DNA from: Roseburia sp.
GTDB taxonomy: Bacteria > Bacillota > Clostridia > Lachnospirales > Lachnospiraceae
DNA length: 50,593 nucleotides
Assembly (NCBI GenBank): GCA_017549185.1
Contig: JAFYVJ010000040.1
Location: 1-50,593, forward strand
Reading direction: 5' to 3'
Shown here: in pieces, positions 8,285 through 17,409 of the stretch
Layout of the letters: the number at the start of each line of letters is the position of its first letter
Position numbering within the stretch: position 1 is the stretch's first letter
Program-made: the position numbers and the translations under genes
The notes under the pieces: generated by a model
What the model was told of the DNA's origin: nothing
Databases searched by the model: none
Seen by the model: only the letters and a program-made list of their open reading frames with translations

Positions 8285-9097
8285 ATGAAGAAATTATTAG
8301 CTTTAGGTTTAAGCCTTTCACTTGTATTAAGTCTTGCAGGCTGTGCAGGTGGAAACGCTGATGCAGGAAATGAAGCAAACACAGAAAACGTAGTGAACAC
8401 AGAAACTGTAGTAAGTACAGAAGAAGCTGCTGACACAGAAGTTGTAGCAGATGATGTAGCTGTTATGACATATGCTGAATATGCAGCAGCAGAGCTTGAC
8501 AGCAAAGTTGTAGTAGAGACTTATGTACAGGCAAAGCAGTCATGGTGGGAAGACAAAGCAACTGTTTATACACAGGATGAAAACGGTGCATACTTCTTAT
8601 ATGACATGGCATGTTCTGCAGAAGACTATGAGAAATTAACTCAGGGGACAAAAATCCGCGTAACAGGTTACAAAGCTGAATGGGCTGGTGAAGTAGAAAT
8701 CATTGATGCAACATTCGAAATCTTAGAAGGTAACTATGTAGCATCAGCTACCGATGTAACAGAATTACTTGGTACAGATGAATTAATCAATCTTCAGAAC
8801 CGGTATGTAGCTTTCAATGGTTTAACAGTAGAAGCTTCGAAAGATGCAGATGGCAATGATGTTGCATTCTTGTATAACTGGGATGGATCTGGTGAAGATG
8901 GTAATGACTTATACTTCAACGCATCTATCAATGGACAGACATATACATTCACAGTAGAGTCTTACTTATGTGACAATACAACAGAAGTTTATAATACAGT
9001 AAAGAACTTACAGATCGGAGATGTTATCGATATGGAAGGTTTCTTATACTGGTATGAAGGTGTAAATCCTCACATCACAACTGTAACTGTAAAATAA
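8285..9097 (+). CDS. Secreted lipoprotein, beta-rich (OB-fold-like), function unknown
   Basis: A 270-residue lipoprotein. The signal peptide ends in LAGC, making Cys20 the lipid anchor. A linker of about 35 residues rich in Asn, Thr, Glu and Ala (NTENVVNTETVVSTEEAADTE) follows. The remaining 200 residues are acidic and beta-rich, with two similar halves containing TKIRVTGYK and QIGDVIDMEGF segments that read like OB-fold strands. GGGAGG lies 11 nt before the start. The linker composition resembles the otherwise unrelated lipoprotein at 28585. The gene has its own promoter and terminator. I do not recognise a functional family. Confidence 0.8.
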   Translation: MKKLLALGLSLSLVLSLAGCAGGNADAGNEANTENVVNTETVVSTEEAADTEVVADDVAVMTYAEYAAAELDSKVVVETYVQAKQSWWEDKATVYTQDENGAYFLYDMACSAEDYEKLTQGTKIRVTGYKAEWAGEVEIIDATFEILEGNYVASATDVTELLGTDELINLQNRYVAFNGLTVEASKDADGNDVAFLYNWDGSGEDGNDLYFNASINGQTYTFTVESYLCDNTTEVYNTVKNLQIGDVIDMEGFLYWYEGVNPHITTVTVK

Positions 9098-9107
9098 TTT
9101 AAACATA

Positions 9108-9138
9108 AAGAGAACGGAAATCTTTTCCGTTCTTTTTT
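9108..9138 (+). terminator. Rho-independent terminator
   Basis: AGAACGGAAA pairs with TTTCCGTTCT across a very short loop and is followed by a T-run. Confidence 0.85.
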
Positions 9139-9233
9139 AAATTTAGCACAATTTGCATATGGAAATTTTGGCGAAGTAGGAGTATAATTTTGTAGTTGGT
9201 ATTGATAAAAGGAAGAGACTATGAGGAGACACT

Positions 9234-10712
9234 ATGAGAATCGGATTTGATAATGACAAGTACCTTAAAATTCAATCAGAGCATATTCGTGAGCGAATCA
9301 ATCAGTTTGGTGATAAATTATACTTAGAGTTTGGAGGCAAATTGTTTGATGACTATCATGCTGCAAGAGTACTTCCAGGATTTGCACCGGACAGTAAACT
9401 TCAGATGTTATTACAGTTATCTGATATGGCAGAGATTGTAATTGTAATCAGTGCGTCGGATATCGAGAAAAACAAGGTGCGTGGAGATTTAGGTATTACG
9501 TATGATGTAGATGTACTCCGCCTCATTGAAGAATTTGAGAAAAAGGGCCTCTATGTGGGCAGTGTTGTTATTACGCAGTTTACAGGACAGCAGTCTGCGG
9601 AACAGTTTAAATCACGTTTAGAGAAAAAAGGCCGTAAAGTATATTATCACTATATCATTCCAGGTTACCCTGCGAATATACCATTAATTGTCAGTGAAGA
9701 CGGATTTGGAAAAAATGAATATATTGAGACGACCAGACCATTAGTTGTCATTACAGCACCGGGACCGGGAAGTGGGAAAATGGCAACCTGTCTTTCGCAG
9801 TTATATCATGAGAATGTTCGTGGCATTAAAGCTGGCTATGCAAAGTTTGAGACATTCCCAATTTGGAATATTCCACTTAAACATCCAGTGAATTTAGCTT
9901 ATGAAGCTGCTACAGCTGATTTGGATGATGTGAATATGATTGATCCGTTCCATTTGGAAGCATATGGAGAGACAGCGGTAAACTATAATCGTGATATTGA
10001 AATTTATCCGGTATTAAATGCTATTTTCGAAGGAATCTATGGCGAAAATACTTATTATAAATCACCGACCGATATGGGTGTTAATATGGTTGGTAACTGT
10101 ATTATAGATGATGAAGCATGTTGCGATGCATCTAAGATGGAGATTATCAGACGCTATTATGGTGCGTTGAATCGAACTGCAAAAGGCGATGATGCAGAGA
10201 CAGAAGTATATAAAATTGAACTTCTGATGAAACAGGCAAAGATTAGTACAGATGATCGAAAAGTTACGGTTGCAGCAAAGAACCGTGCGTTGGAATTAGG
10301 GGTTCCAACTGCCGCAATTGAACTTGCTGATGGAACGATTATTACTTCAAAAACTACAGATTTTCTTGGAGCTTCAGCAGCGTTATTATTAAATGCAGTG
10401 AAATATTTAGCAGGGATTGATCATGATGTGAAATTAATCAGCCCAGAAGCAATAGAACCGATTCAGGATTTGAAGGTTCGTTTCTTAGGGGGAAAGAATC
10501 CTAGACTTCATACAGATGAAGTATTGATTGCATTGTCACTTGCGGGACTTAACAATCAGGATGCTAAAAATGCATTAGAACAGCTTCCAAAGCTAAAAGG
10601 ATGTCAGGTGCATACATCTGTTATGCTGTCAGAAGTAGATGTTAAAATTTTCAAACGATTAGGTGTAGATTTAACTTGTGAACCGATTAAAAGTGGTGTG
10701 AAACTGTATTAA
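9234..10712 (+). CDS. DUF1846 family protein
   Basis: A cytosolic protein of 492 residues, full length for the DUF1846 family (about 500). The N-terminal RIGFDNDKYLKIQSEHI opening is characteristic. The segment VITAPGPGSGKMATCLSQLY (about residues 173-192) resembles a nucleotide-binding P-loop. The biochemical role of the family is not established as far as I know. An AGGAG-like site precedes the ATG. The gene stands alone. Confidence 0.85.
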   Translation: MRIGFDNDKYLKIQSEHIRERINQFGDKLYLEFGGKLFDDYHAARVLPGFAPDSKLQMLLQLSDMAEIVIVISASDIEKNKVRGDLGITYDVDVLRLIEEFEKKGLYVGSVVITQFTGQQSAEQFKSRLEKKGRKVYYHYIIPGYPANIPLIVSEDGFGKNEYIETTRPLVVITAPGPGSGKMATCLSQLYHENVRGIKAGYAKFETFPIWNIPLKHPVNLAYEAATADLDDVNMIDPFHLEAYGETAVNYNRDIEIYPVLNAIFEGIYGENTYYKSPTDMGVNMVGNCIIDDEACCDASKMEIIRRYYGALNRTAKGDDAETEVYKIELLMKQAKISTDDRKVTVAAKNRALELGVPTAAIELADGTIITSKTTDFLGASAALLLNAVKYLAGIDHDVKLISPEAIEPIQDLKVRFLGGKNPRLHTDEVLIALSLAGLNNQDAKNALEQLPKLKGCQVHTSVMLSEVDVKIFKRLGVDLTCEPIKSGVKLY

Positions 10713-10814
10713 TAAGGTAACTAAGAAGAGACGGAATAGTTATATTAAAAAAATCATAAATCAATTTATACTGCATACAATAAAACAAATTTAAAACTAG
10801 CTATAAGAGTTTTT

Positions 10815-11486
10815 ATGCAGAAAAAGAAAGTTGCGATAAGGATATATTTGGCAGTTCTCATTGTGATGATAGGATATTTGTACAGAGCAGTAGTGTTATG
10901 GAAGGAATTGCCGACCGCAGCATTCGTGACAGAGAAGAAAGTCGCAATTACGTTTGACGATGGACCAAATGAGAATCATACAGCGAAGTTACTAGAAGGA
11001 TTAAAGGAACGTGGAGTGCTTGCCACGTTCTTTTTGTTAGGTACAGAAGTAGAGAAATATCCGGAACTTGTAAAGCAGATATATACAGATGGGCATTTAA
11101 TAGGAACACATTCTTATCAGCATGTAAATCTATGTAATTTGACAGATGAAAAGGCGGTAGAGCAAATCGTAATGACCAATCAATTAATTGAAAAAGTTAC
11201 AGGGGAATGTCCACAGTTTATCAGACCGCCGTTTGGGTGTTGGAAAAAAGAGTTGGATTATAATATTACAATGATAGAGGTTCTTTGGGATGTTGACCCA
11301 AAAGACTGGTGCACGGATAATACGGGGAGCATTGTAAAAAGAGTAGTGAAAAATGTAAAAGATGGTGATATTATTTTATTACACGATGCTTCTAGTTCTT
11401 CGGTTGAAGCTGCATTACAGATTATTGATTGTTTGCAGGCAGAGGGTTATCAGTTTGTGACAGTGGAAGAACTTGTGTTGAATTGA
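10815..11486 (+). CDS. Membrane-anchored polysaccharide deacetylase (NodB domain)
   Basis: This protein has 223 residues, with one N-terminal TM or uncleaved signal segment (about 7-25) and an outward NodB catalytic domain. The family motifs appear in order: TFDDGP (metal-binding Asp pair) at about 44-49, THSYQH (metal-binding His) near 95-100, RPPFG near 137-141, WDVDPKDW near 158-165, and LLHD near 191-194. Relatives remove N-acetyl groups from peptidoglycan or chitin-like sugars, and several clostridial copies modify spore or cell-wall peptidoglycan. The exact substrate cannot be told. The ribosome site is weak (AAGAG). Confidence 0.88.
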   Translation: MQKKKVAIRIYLAVLIVMIGYLYRAVVLWKELPTAAFVTEKKVAITFDDGPNENHTAKLLEGLKERGVLATFFLLGTEVEKYPELVKQIYTDGHLIGTHSYQHVNLCNLTDEKAVEQIVMTNQLIEKVTGECPQFIRPPFGCWKKELDYNITMIEVLWDVDPKDWCTDNTGSIVKRVVKNVKDGDIILLHDASSSSVEAALQIIDCLQAEGYQFVTVEELVLN

Positions 11487-11513
11487 TGCCAAGTCAGTTA
11501 GTGTGGAGGAAAT

Positions 11514-12203
11514 ATGAAGTCTATTACAAAAGAATTATTTGCGTTACGGGATGAAGCGTATTTTAATTTTCATAAAAAATTAATTCCGGAAATCCCGGAG
11601 GAGACTATCATAGGAGTTCGTACACCGATACTTCGCAGTTACGCAAAAGAAATGGCAAAGAGACCGGAAGCATATGCATTCTTGCAGGAATTACCGCATA
11701 CTTATTATGAAGAAAATAACCTGCATGGTGCACTCTTAGGCTTACTCTATAAGGATGTGGAAAGTTATCTGCATGAAGTGGAAAAATTCCTTCCATATAT
11801 TGATAATTGGGCAACTTGTGATATGATGGGACCGAAGGTATTTAAAAAGAATTTGCCTTTGGTTTATGAATATGTAAAGCAATGGATTGTCAGTGGAGAT
11901 ACGTATACGGTTCGTTTTGGTATTGTGACACTGCTGGGATATTTTTTAGAGGATGCATTTTTGCCGGAGATGTTAGAGTTAGTAGCAGGAATTGATTCGG
12001 AGGAATATTATATAAAGATGGCGGTGGCTTGGTATTTTAGCATGGCTTTAGTAAAACAGTATGATGCGACGATTCCTTATCTGCAAAAGCAGGTAATGTC
12101 AGCCTGGACGCACAATAAAGCGATTCAAAAAGCGATTGAAAGTTATCAGATAGATAAAGAGACGAAGGAATATCTTAGAAGTTTAAAGGTGCAAAAGCGA
12201 TAG
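11514..12203 (+). CDS. AlkD-like DNA alkylation repair protein
   Basis: The 229-residue all-helical protein matches the AlkD/HEAT-repeat DNA glycosylase family, which removes positively charged alkylated bases without base flipping. Family signatures include GVRTPILRSYAKEMAK (about 34-49), DNWATCDMMGPKVF (about 97-110) and the repeats that follow. GGAGG lies 6 nt before the ATG. It is 27 nt downstream of the deacetylase gene and may be cotranscribed with it. Confidence 0.85.
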   Translation: MKSITKELFALRDEAYFNFHKKLIPEIPEETIIGVRTPILRSYAKEMAKRPEAYAFLQELPHTYYEENNLHGALLGLLYKDVESYLHEVEKFLPYIDNWATCDMMGPKVFKKNLPLVYEYVKQWIVSGDTYTVRFGIVTLLGYFLEDAFLPEMLELVAGIDSEEYYIKMAVAWYFSMALVKQYDATIPYLQKQVMSAWTHNKAIQKAIESYQIDKETKEYLRSLKVQKR

Positions 12204-12342
12204 ATGAGTTGCATTTGGAGGAAATGTGTTAGAGAATATATATTATAACGAAAAAGAATGATAATTTATGCATTTTAGACTTGTCAAAATGGTAAGTTTC
12301 ATGTAAGGTAAAACGAAAGTACAAATTACGATGGAGAATACC

Positions 12343-13665
12343 ATGGATTTATTTGAGTACATGAGAGAGCAGAATCAGGAAAAAGAATCGCCATTAGCAT
12401 CAAGACTCCGTCCGACCCGGTTGGAAGAGGTAGTGGGACAGCAGCATATTATAGGAAAAGATAAGCTTTTGTACCGTGCGATTAAGGCGGACAAATTAAG
12501 CTCCATTATTTTATATGGACCTCCGGGAACCGGTAAGACTACTTTGGCAAAGGTGATTGCGAATACTACTAGTGCGGAATTTTTACAGATTAATGCGACT
12601 TCTGCTGGGAAGAAGGATATGGAAGAAGTAGTAGAGCAGGCGAAGAATAACCAGGGTATGTACGGTAAGAAGACGATACTGTTCATTGATGAAATTCATC
12701 GTTTTAATAAGGGGCAGCAGGATTATCTGCTTCCGTTTGTAGAGGACGGAACGGTGATATTAATCGGTGCTACCACAGAGAATCCGTACTTTGAAGTGAA
12801 TGGAGCGTTATTGTCCCGTTCGATTATTTTTGAATTAAAGAATCTTTCGATAGAAGATATTAAGACACTTTTACTTCGTGCAGTAAATGATGTGGAAAAA
12901 GGTATGGGCTCTTACAATGCTGTTATAGAGGATGATGCGTTGGAATTTCTGGCGGATGTATCGAATGGGGATGCAAGAGCAGCGTTAACAGCCATAGAGC
13001 TTGGTATTTTGACGACTGAGCGTAGTGAAGATGGGAAGATTCATATTACATTAGAAGTTGCAAGTGAATGTATCCAAAAACGTGTCGTGCGTTATGATAA
13101 AACCGGTGATAATCACTATGATACCATTTCTGCTTTTATTAAAAGTATGAGAGGTTCCGATCCAGATGCAGCAGTTTATTATCTGGCAAGAATGCTTTAT
13201 GCAGGTGAAGATATTAAGTTTATTGCTAGAAGAATTATGATTTGTGCATCAGAAGATGTGGGGAATGCCGATCCGATGGCATTAGTGGTTGCAACATCTG
13301 CATCACAGGCGATTGAACGAATCGGTATGCCGGAAGCACAGATTATTTTGTCACAGGCGGCAAGTTATGTGGCATGTGCTCCGAAAAGTAATGCGGCATG
13401 TAATGCGATTTTTGATGCGATGGATGTGGTACGGAATACCAAGACGGCACCTATTCCGGTGCATTTGCAGGATGCTCATTATAAAGGGGCTGGCAAATTA
13501 GGACATGGTGATGGTTATAAATATGCCCATGCGTACCCGAAACATTATGTAAAGCAACAGTATCTGCCGGATGGTTTGACCGATAAGGTCTTTTACAGTC
13601 CGTCCGACAATGGATATGAGAGAAAAATAAAAGAGCATTTTCGTTGGCTGAAAGAGGAAGAATAA
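12343..13665 (+). CDS. rarA: Replication-associated recombination protein A (AAA+ ATPase)
   Basis: A RarA/MgsA/WRNIP1-family ATPase of about 440 residues that acts at stalled replication forks. The N-terminal RLRPTRLEEVVGQQH segment, Walker A GPPGTGKTT, Walker B LFIDEIHRFNK and sensor GATTENPYF are all in order. The C-terminal tetramerisation region contains MRGSDPDAAVYYLARML and EDVGNADP, which are diagnostic of RarA. An in-frame ATG at 12331 exists, but GGAG lies 6 nt before 12343, so the later start is preferred. Monocistronic. Confidence 0.93.
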   Translation: MDLFEYMREQNQEKESPLASRLRPTRLEEVVGQQHIIGKDKLLYRAIKADKLSSIILYGPPGTGKTTLAKVIANTTSAEFLQINATSAGKKDMEEVVEQAKNNQGMYGKKTILFIDEIHRFNKGQQDYLLPFVEDGTVILIGATTENPYFEVNGALLSRSIIFELKNLSIEDIKTLLLRAVNDVEKGMGSYNAVIEDDALEFLADVSNGDARAALTAIELGILTTERSEDGKIHITLEVASECIQKRVVRYDKTGDNHYDTISAFIKSMRGSDPDAAVYYLARMLYAGEDIKFIARRIMICASEDVGNADPMALVVATSASQAIERIGMPEAQIILSQAASYVACAPKSNAACNAIFDAMDVVRNTKTAPIPVHLQDAHYKGAGKLGHGDGYKYAHAYPKHYVKQQYLPDGLTDKVFYSPSDNGYERKIKEHFRWLKEEE

Positions 13666-13669
13666 ATTC

Positions 13670-13702
13670 GTTACTGTTTACGAGGTACGAGTGAATAGTA
13701 AC
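13670..13702. repeat. Short palindromic element (33 bp, TIR-only form)
   Basis: GTTACTGTTTAC and GTGAATAGTAAC are complementary arms around a 9-nt spacer. The unit matches the element at 32068-32100 at 30 of 33 positions. Its ends are those of the larger modular elements elsewhere in the window. Confidence 0.7.
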
Positions 13703-13752
13703 ATAAATTCCTTAAAGTTTACGATGTAGATAGAAAGTAGGAGGAAAAAATT

Positions 13753-15063
13753 ATGAAGTCATATCAGGAAATGACAAGAGAAGAACTTTTAGCAGAAAAA
13801 GAAGTGTTAAAGGCAGAGTATAAAAAATATCAGGCAAAAGATTTACACCTTGATATGTCACGTGGTAAGCCATCACAGGAACAGCTTGATTTATCAATGG
13901 AATTGATGGATGTATTGTCTTCTTCGGCAGACCTTACTTGTGACGACGGTACAGATTGCCGTAACTATGGTGTTTTAGATGGTATTCAGGAAGCAAAACA
14001 GTTATTAGGTGATATGATGGAGGTAAATCCGGATAATATTATTATCTATGGTAACTCCAGCTTAAATGTTATGTATGAGACTATTTCCCGTTCAGTAACA
14101 CATGGTGTTATGGGAAATACACCATGGTGCAAGTTAGATAAAGTAAAATTTTTATGTCCGGTACCGGGATATGACAGACATTTTGCGATTACAGAGTACT
14201 TTGGTATTGAAATGATTAATGTGCCAATGTTACCAACAGGTCCGGATATGGATATGATAGAAGAATTGGTACGTAATGATGAAGCGATTAAGGGAATCTG
14301 GTGTGTACCAAAATATTCAAATCCACAGGGTATTACATACTCTGATGAGACAGTGCGCCGTTTTGCAAGATTACAGCCGGCTGCAAAAGATTTCCGTATT
14401 TACTGGGATAATGCATATTGCGTACATCATTTATATGACATTAATCAGGATCATTTAATTGAGATTTTGGCAGAGTGTAAGAGAGCAGGTAATCCGGATA
14501 TGGTTTACAAGTTTGCATCTACAAGTAAAATCTGTTTCCCAGGTTCCGGTGTGGCTGCGATTGCTACTTCGCCAAATAACTTAGTAGATATCAAGAAGCA
14601 GTTACAGAATCAGACCATCGGTTTTGATAAGGTAAATCAGTTGCGTCATGTGCGTTATTTTAAAGATATTCATGGTATTACAGAGCATATGAGAAAACAT
14701 GCAGCTATCTTACGTCCAAAGTTTGAGATGATTACAGATATATTTACCAGAGAATTAGGTGATCTTGGAGTAGGAAGCTGGTATACACCAAAGGGAGGTT
14801 ACTTTATTGCATACGAGACATTAGAAGGCTGTGCAAAAGATGTAGTAGCCAGAATGCAAAAAGCGGGTGTAACTATGACGACTGCAGGTGCACCATTCCC
14901 TTATGGAAAAGATCCAAGAGATACCGTTATCCGTATCGCACCATCTTATCCAAGTGTAGAGAATTTGCGTACTGCTACAGAAATTTTTGTACTCTGTGTA
15001 AAACTTGCAAGTATTAAGAAATTATTGGCTGAGATGCCGGAAGAAGTAGCGGTAGAAGAATAG
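13753..15063 (+). CDS. Class I aminotransferase (aspartate aminotransferase-like, subgroup Ic)
   Basis: A fold-type I PLP enzyme of 436 residues. The LDMSRGKPSQEQLDLS segment (33-48) is typical of the AspT-like subgroup Ic of aspartate aminotransferases. WDNAY (218-222) supplies the Asp that binds the pyridine nitrogen, STSK gives the Schiff-base Lys259, and RIAPSYP near the C-terminus holds the carboxylate-binding Arg. The likely reaction is aspartate plus 2-oxoglutarate to oxaloacetate plus glutamate; substrate specificity is inferred. AGGAGG precedes the ATG. A terminator follows, and a 33-bp palindrome sits upstream. Confidence 0.85.
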   Translation: MKSYQEMTREELLAEKEVLKAEYKKYQAKDLHLDMSRGKPSQEQLDLSMELMDVLSSSADLTCDDGTDCRNYGVLDGIQEAKQLLGDMMEVNPDNIIIYGNSSLNVMYETISRSVTHGVMGNTPWCKLDKVKFLCPVPGYDRHFAITEYFGIEMINVPMLPTGPDMDMIEELVRNDEAIKGIWCVPKYSNPQGITYSDETVRRFARLQPAAKDFRIYWDNAYCVHHLYDINQDHLIEILAECKRAGNPDMVYKFASTSKICFPGSGVAAIATSPNNLVDIKKQLQNQTIGFDKVNQLRHVRYFKDIHGITEHMRKHAAILRPKFEMITDIFTRELGDLGVGSWYTPKGGYFIAYETLEGCAKDVVARMQKAGVTMTTAGAPFPYGKDPRDTVIRIAPSYPSVENLRTATEIFVLCVKLASIKKLLAEMPEEVAVEE

Positions 15064-15085
15064 AGGAAAGTTAATATGATATTAG

Positions 15086-15131
15086 AAAGAGACAAGGATA
15101 TTTCACAGTGGAGATATTCAAGTCTCTTTTT
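15086..15131 (+). terminator. Rho-independent terminator after the aminotransferase gene
   Basis: AAAGAGAC and GTCTCTTT close a stem that also pairs ATAT with ATAT internally; a T-run follows. Confidence 0.7.
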
Positions 15132-15184
15132 GTTTGGAAAGAACTTGCTGATTTTGTTAGCGTATTATTTTATTAAGGGTTAGT

Positions 15185-16216
15185 TTATTTATGGATGTTC
15201 GATTGAAATTCTTCTAAACTATCAGATTTGGCAGCAAGTTTAATCCAGATTTTTAAAGTATTCAAATCAGTCTCTTTTTCTAACAATAGTTGTAACTCAT
15301 CCGGTACAGGCCCAAGGTCTTCGAGAAGTGAGAGAATATTTTCAATATAGGTTTGGATTTTGCTTTCTTTTCGTACTGCCTGCACATCATATGCTTCAAA
15401 ACTATCAAATAACATAGAAAATTCCCTCCGCATGATTTGGTCTGTAAAGGATTCCACTTCGCCTTGTGGTATATTGATACGATAAAGTAGTACGGATATA
15501 ATTTTACTGATAAGCTTTAGTAAATATTCTGGGGTATTATTTTCCAGATTTTTTAAGTACTCGGGTGGAATGTCTTTTAACAATTTAAATTCGTCCGAAG
15601 TTTTTAGCTTATTAATCAGCATTACAAGTGATAATTCATCTTTTTTGGCGATGATATCGTCGTTTGAATAGTTGCGCAACGGTACTACAATATATTCAAA
15701 ATTTGGAATGTAATCACTAAGTATGTCACTTAAATGTACGCGATCTTTGAAGTTACATACGGCAGTCCAATTCTCAGATCCTTCGTAATAGATAATAGGA
15801 ATAACCGGGGGATATTTAAAATCCTTTGTCTTAGTAATTCCTTCGCGAAGGCGTTCCTGCTCGGCTTCGTAATCAGTCAATACCATAACGATATAACGAA
15901 GCATCCGAAACGACATGTCATAATGTACTTTGGATTGGTGTTCTACAATTGCAATTACAAAAAGTGAAGTATCTTTGATACGAATTTTCTTTACGCTGTC
16001 AGAGTCACGTTCTTCTTGCCACATCGGAATAAAGCGTTCAGAAATGTCTTCAATATCTTCTGGCTGTACATTTTTTAGAATATCAACATCTACGTATCCT
16101 CTTAAAAATTCTGCACATAAAATAGGGTCTTTAAAAATTAATTTGGCACCGCTGTCCTTTACATGTTGATTTGTGACAACCGCAGTTGTCAATGTCTTCG
16201 CATTGGTATGTTCCAT
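15185..16216 (-). CDS. Rpn-family PDDEXK nuclease / putative transposase
   Basis: About 343 residues. The N-terminal half carries the Rpn/PDDEXK_2 core: DPILCAEFLRGYV, then SLFVIAIVEHQSKVHYDM and FRMLRY, where the VEHQSK strand corresponds to the (E/Q)xK catalytic element, followed by PPVIPIIYYEG. Rpn proteins promote RecA-independent recombination and behave as endonucleases. The C-terminal part (about 220-343) is helical and variable in the family. The start at 16216 was chosen over 16306 because AAAGGA lies just before it and the upstream extension is hydrophobic and atypical. It is monocistronic on the minus strand with no transposon ends visible. Confidence 0.8.
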   Translation of the reverse strand: MEHTNAKTLTTAVVTNQHVKDSGAKLIFKDPILCAEFLRGYVDVDILKNVQPEDIEDISERFIPMWQEERDSDSVKKIRIKDTSLFVIAIVEHQSKVHYDMSFRMLRYIVMVLTDYEAEQERLREGITKTKDFKYPPVIPIIYYEGSENWTAVCNFKDRVHLSDILSDYIPNFEYIVVPLRNYSNDDIIAKKDELSLVMLINKLKTSDEFKLLKDIPPEYLKNLENNTPEYLLKLISKIISVLLYRINIPQGEVESFTDQIMRREFSMLFDSFEAYDVQAVRKESKIQTYIENILSLLEDLGPVPDELQLLLEKETDLNTLKIWIKLAAKSDSLEEFQSNIHK

Positions 16217-16496
16217 AAAGGTTTCCTTTCTGAAAAAGAAACACATGGAAAAGACGCTACATTTATTATAGCAATTTAAAAGTATAAAAACAACAAATAT
16301 TCCCATGTGTCTGTATTATTAGGTACCTCAATGATTTTTGTTTTGGATGATTTTGGATAAAAGATGGATTAACACCACATAAAGAGGTAAAGATACTGAC
16401 AAGTCAGTAGAATTAAAACAGTATGAATATTACTGAATGTTTTCAGTATATCATTCGCGCTGTTATTTTACAAGAGAGTTAATAGATTCTTTGTAC
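16217..16496. other. Intergenic region with TACTGA palindromes
   Basis: No gene is seen in the region upstream of the Rpn gene. It holds a perfect palindrome, TACTGAC-aa-GTCAGTA (16394-16409), and a second inverted repeat, TACTGA (16431-16436) with TCAGTA (16443-16448). These could be operator sites or decayed repeat ends. Confidence 0.4.
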
Positions 16497-16535
16497 AAAA
16501 AATAAGGCGTTTCCGCACAGGAACGCCTTATTTTT
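16497..16535. terminator. Terminator of the DUF5610-like gene
   Basis: AAATAAGGCGTT and AACGCCTTATTT form a strong stem flanked by an A-run and a T-run, so it can work on both strands. It lies 37 bp past the stop of the minus-strand gene. Confidence 0.8.
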
Positions 16536-16571
16536 ATGTGCACCAACAGGAGCACATAATATATATCATGG

Positions 16572-17183
16572 TTATACAGTCTCAGTAGTAGTTTCTTCTC
16601 CATTCTTCCATGCGTCGAATTTCTCAAGAACTGCATCGTAAGTTTTCTGAGAAATCTCTGGAAGTTCATCGCCCCATGCCTTAGTAGCCTGTTTGAAACC
16701 TTTTTTGAAAGCGTCTAACATTTCTTCTGCTTTATCAGGGTCATTGCCTGCTAATGCTTTAGCGAAGTCTAAGATACGTTCAGAGGTCTGTTCTACACCC
16801 CAGTATCCATCTTCAGCGATATCTGCCTGTGCCTGAGCTTTTACATCTGCAGATACAGTAAAATCACCTTTTGCTAAGAATTTCCACATTTCATCATCAG
16901 TTGCTTTACCAAAAGCAGTTCCCTGTTTGGTGATTAACTGTTCTACGATACTTCTAAGCTGTGAAGTTCTCTCTTCTGCGTCAGCTTTTAATTTGGCGAT
17001 AATTGCTTTGTTATCTTTGGTAGAAGTAACTTTGTCATTGTCAGAGCTTTTTTCGTATACAACACCAAGTTCTTCTGCTTTGTTAGTTTTTACGTCCTTT
17101 GATTCTTCTACGGCTTTTTTTGTAGATGTTGTAGGCTTTGTAGAAGATGGAGTAGTTATTTTGTTAATTGCGTTCATGTCCAT
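16572..17183 (-). CDS. DUF5610-like protein under a probable sigma-28 promoter
   Basis: An acidic soluble protein of about 203 residues. The N-terminus (MDMNAINKITTPSSTKPTTS) is polar and disordered, like many flagellar secretion or regulatory proteins. The C-terminal half is helical, with AEDGYWGVEQTSERILDF, DKAEEMLDAFKKGFKQATKA and WGDELPEISQKTYDAV, features I associate with DUF5610. The start at 17183 has AGGTGATC shortly before it; an ATG at 17177 is an alternative. A TAAA-N16-GCCGATGT promoter upstream places it in the motility regulon. No function is known to me. Confidence 0.75.
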   Translation of the reverse strand: MDMNAINKITTPSSTKPTTSTKKAVEESKDVKTNKAEELGVVYEKSSDNDKVTSTKDNKAIIAKLKADAEERTSQLRSIVEQLITKQGTAFGKATDDEMWKFLAKGDFTVSADVKAQAQADIAEDGYWGVEQTSERILDFAKALAGNDPDKAEEMLDAFKKGFKQATKAWGDELPEISQKTYDAVLEKFDAWKNGEETTTETV

Positions 17184-17247
17184 ATGATCACCTAATCCTT
17201 TCGACCCAATCCGTGGGTTGCACAATCAATATAGTCTCTTATTATTT

Positions 17248-17275
17248 ACATCGGCAGATATCGTATAAATCTTTA
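17248..17275 (-). promoter_or_regulatory. Sigma-28 (SigD/FliA-type) promoter
   Basis: On the minus strand TAAA (17275-17272) is followed after 16 bases by GCCGATGT (17255-17248). The Firmicute sigma-D consensus is TAAA-N14-16-GCCGATAT, so only one position deviates. It lies about 65 bp upstream of the DUF5610-like start codon. Confidence 0.7.
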
Positions 17276-17344
17276 GTGATGGTTGACCATATTCTAAAGA
17301 AATGATAAGATGGATGTTGTATACAAAAAACATAGAGGAACAAT

Positions 17345-17391
17345 CGTTGCTGTTTGGAAAGCAAAACAACGAAAGTAAGTGAACAGTAACG
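17345..17391. repeat. Palindromic element (degenerate, 47 bp)
   Basis: CGTTGCTGTTT (left) and GAACAGTAACG (right) are inverted arms like the ends of the modular repeat family. It lies directly upstream of the ispE ribosome site. Confidence 0.5.
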
Positions 17392-17409
17392 AATAATCAG
17401 GTGAGAACT

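Noticed and set aside
10713-10745. Another end-only palindromic element (GGTAACTA...TAGTTA)
   Set aside because: Only about six bases pair and the spacer differs from the other copies; too weak to call.
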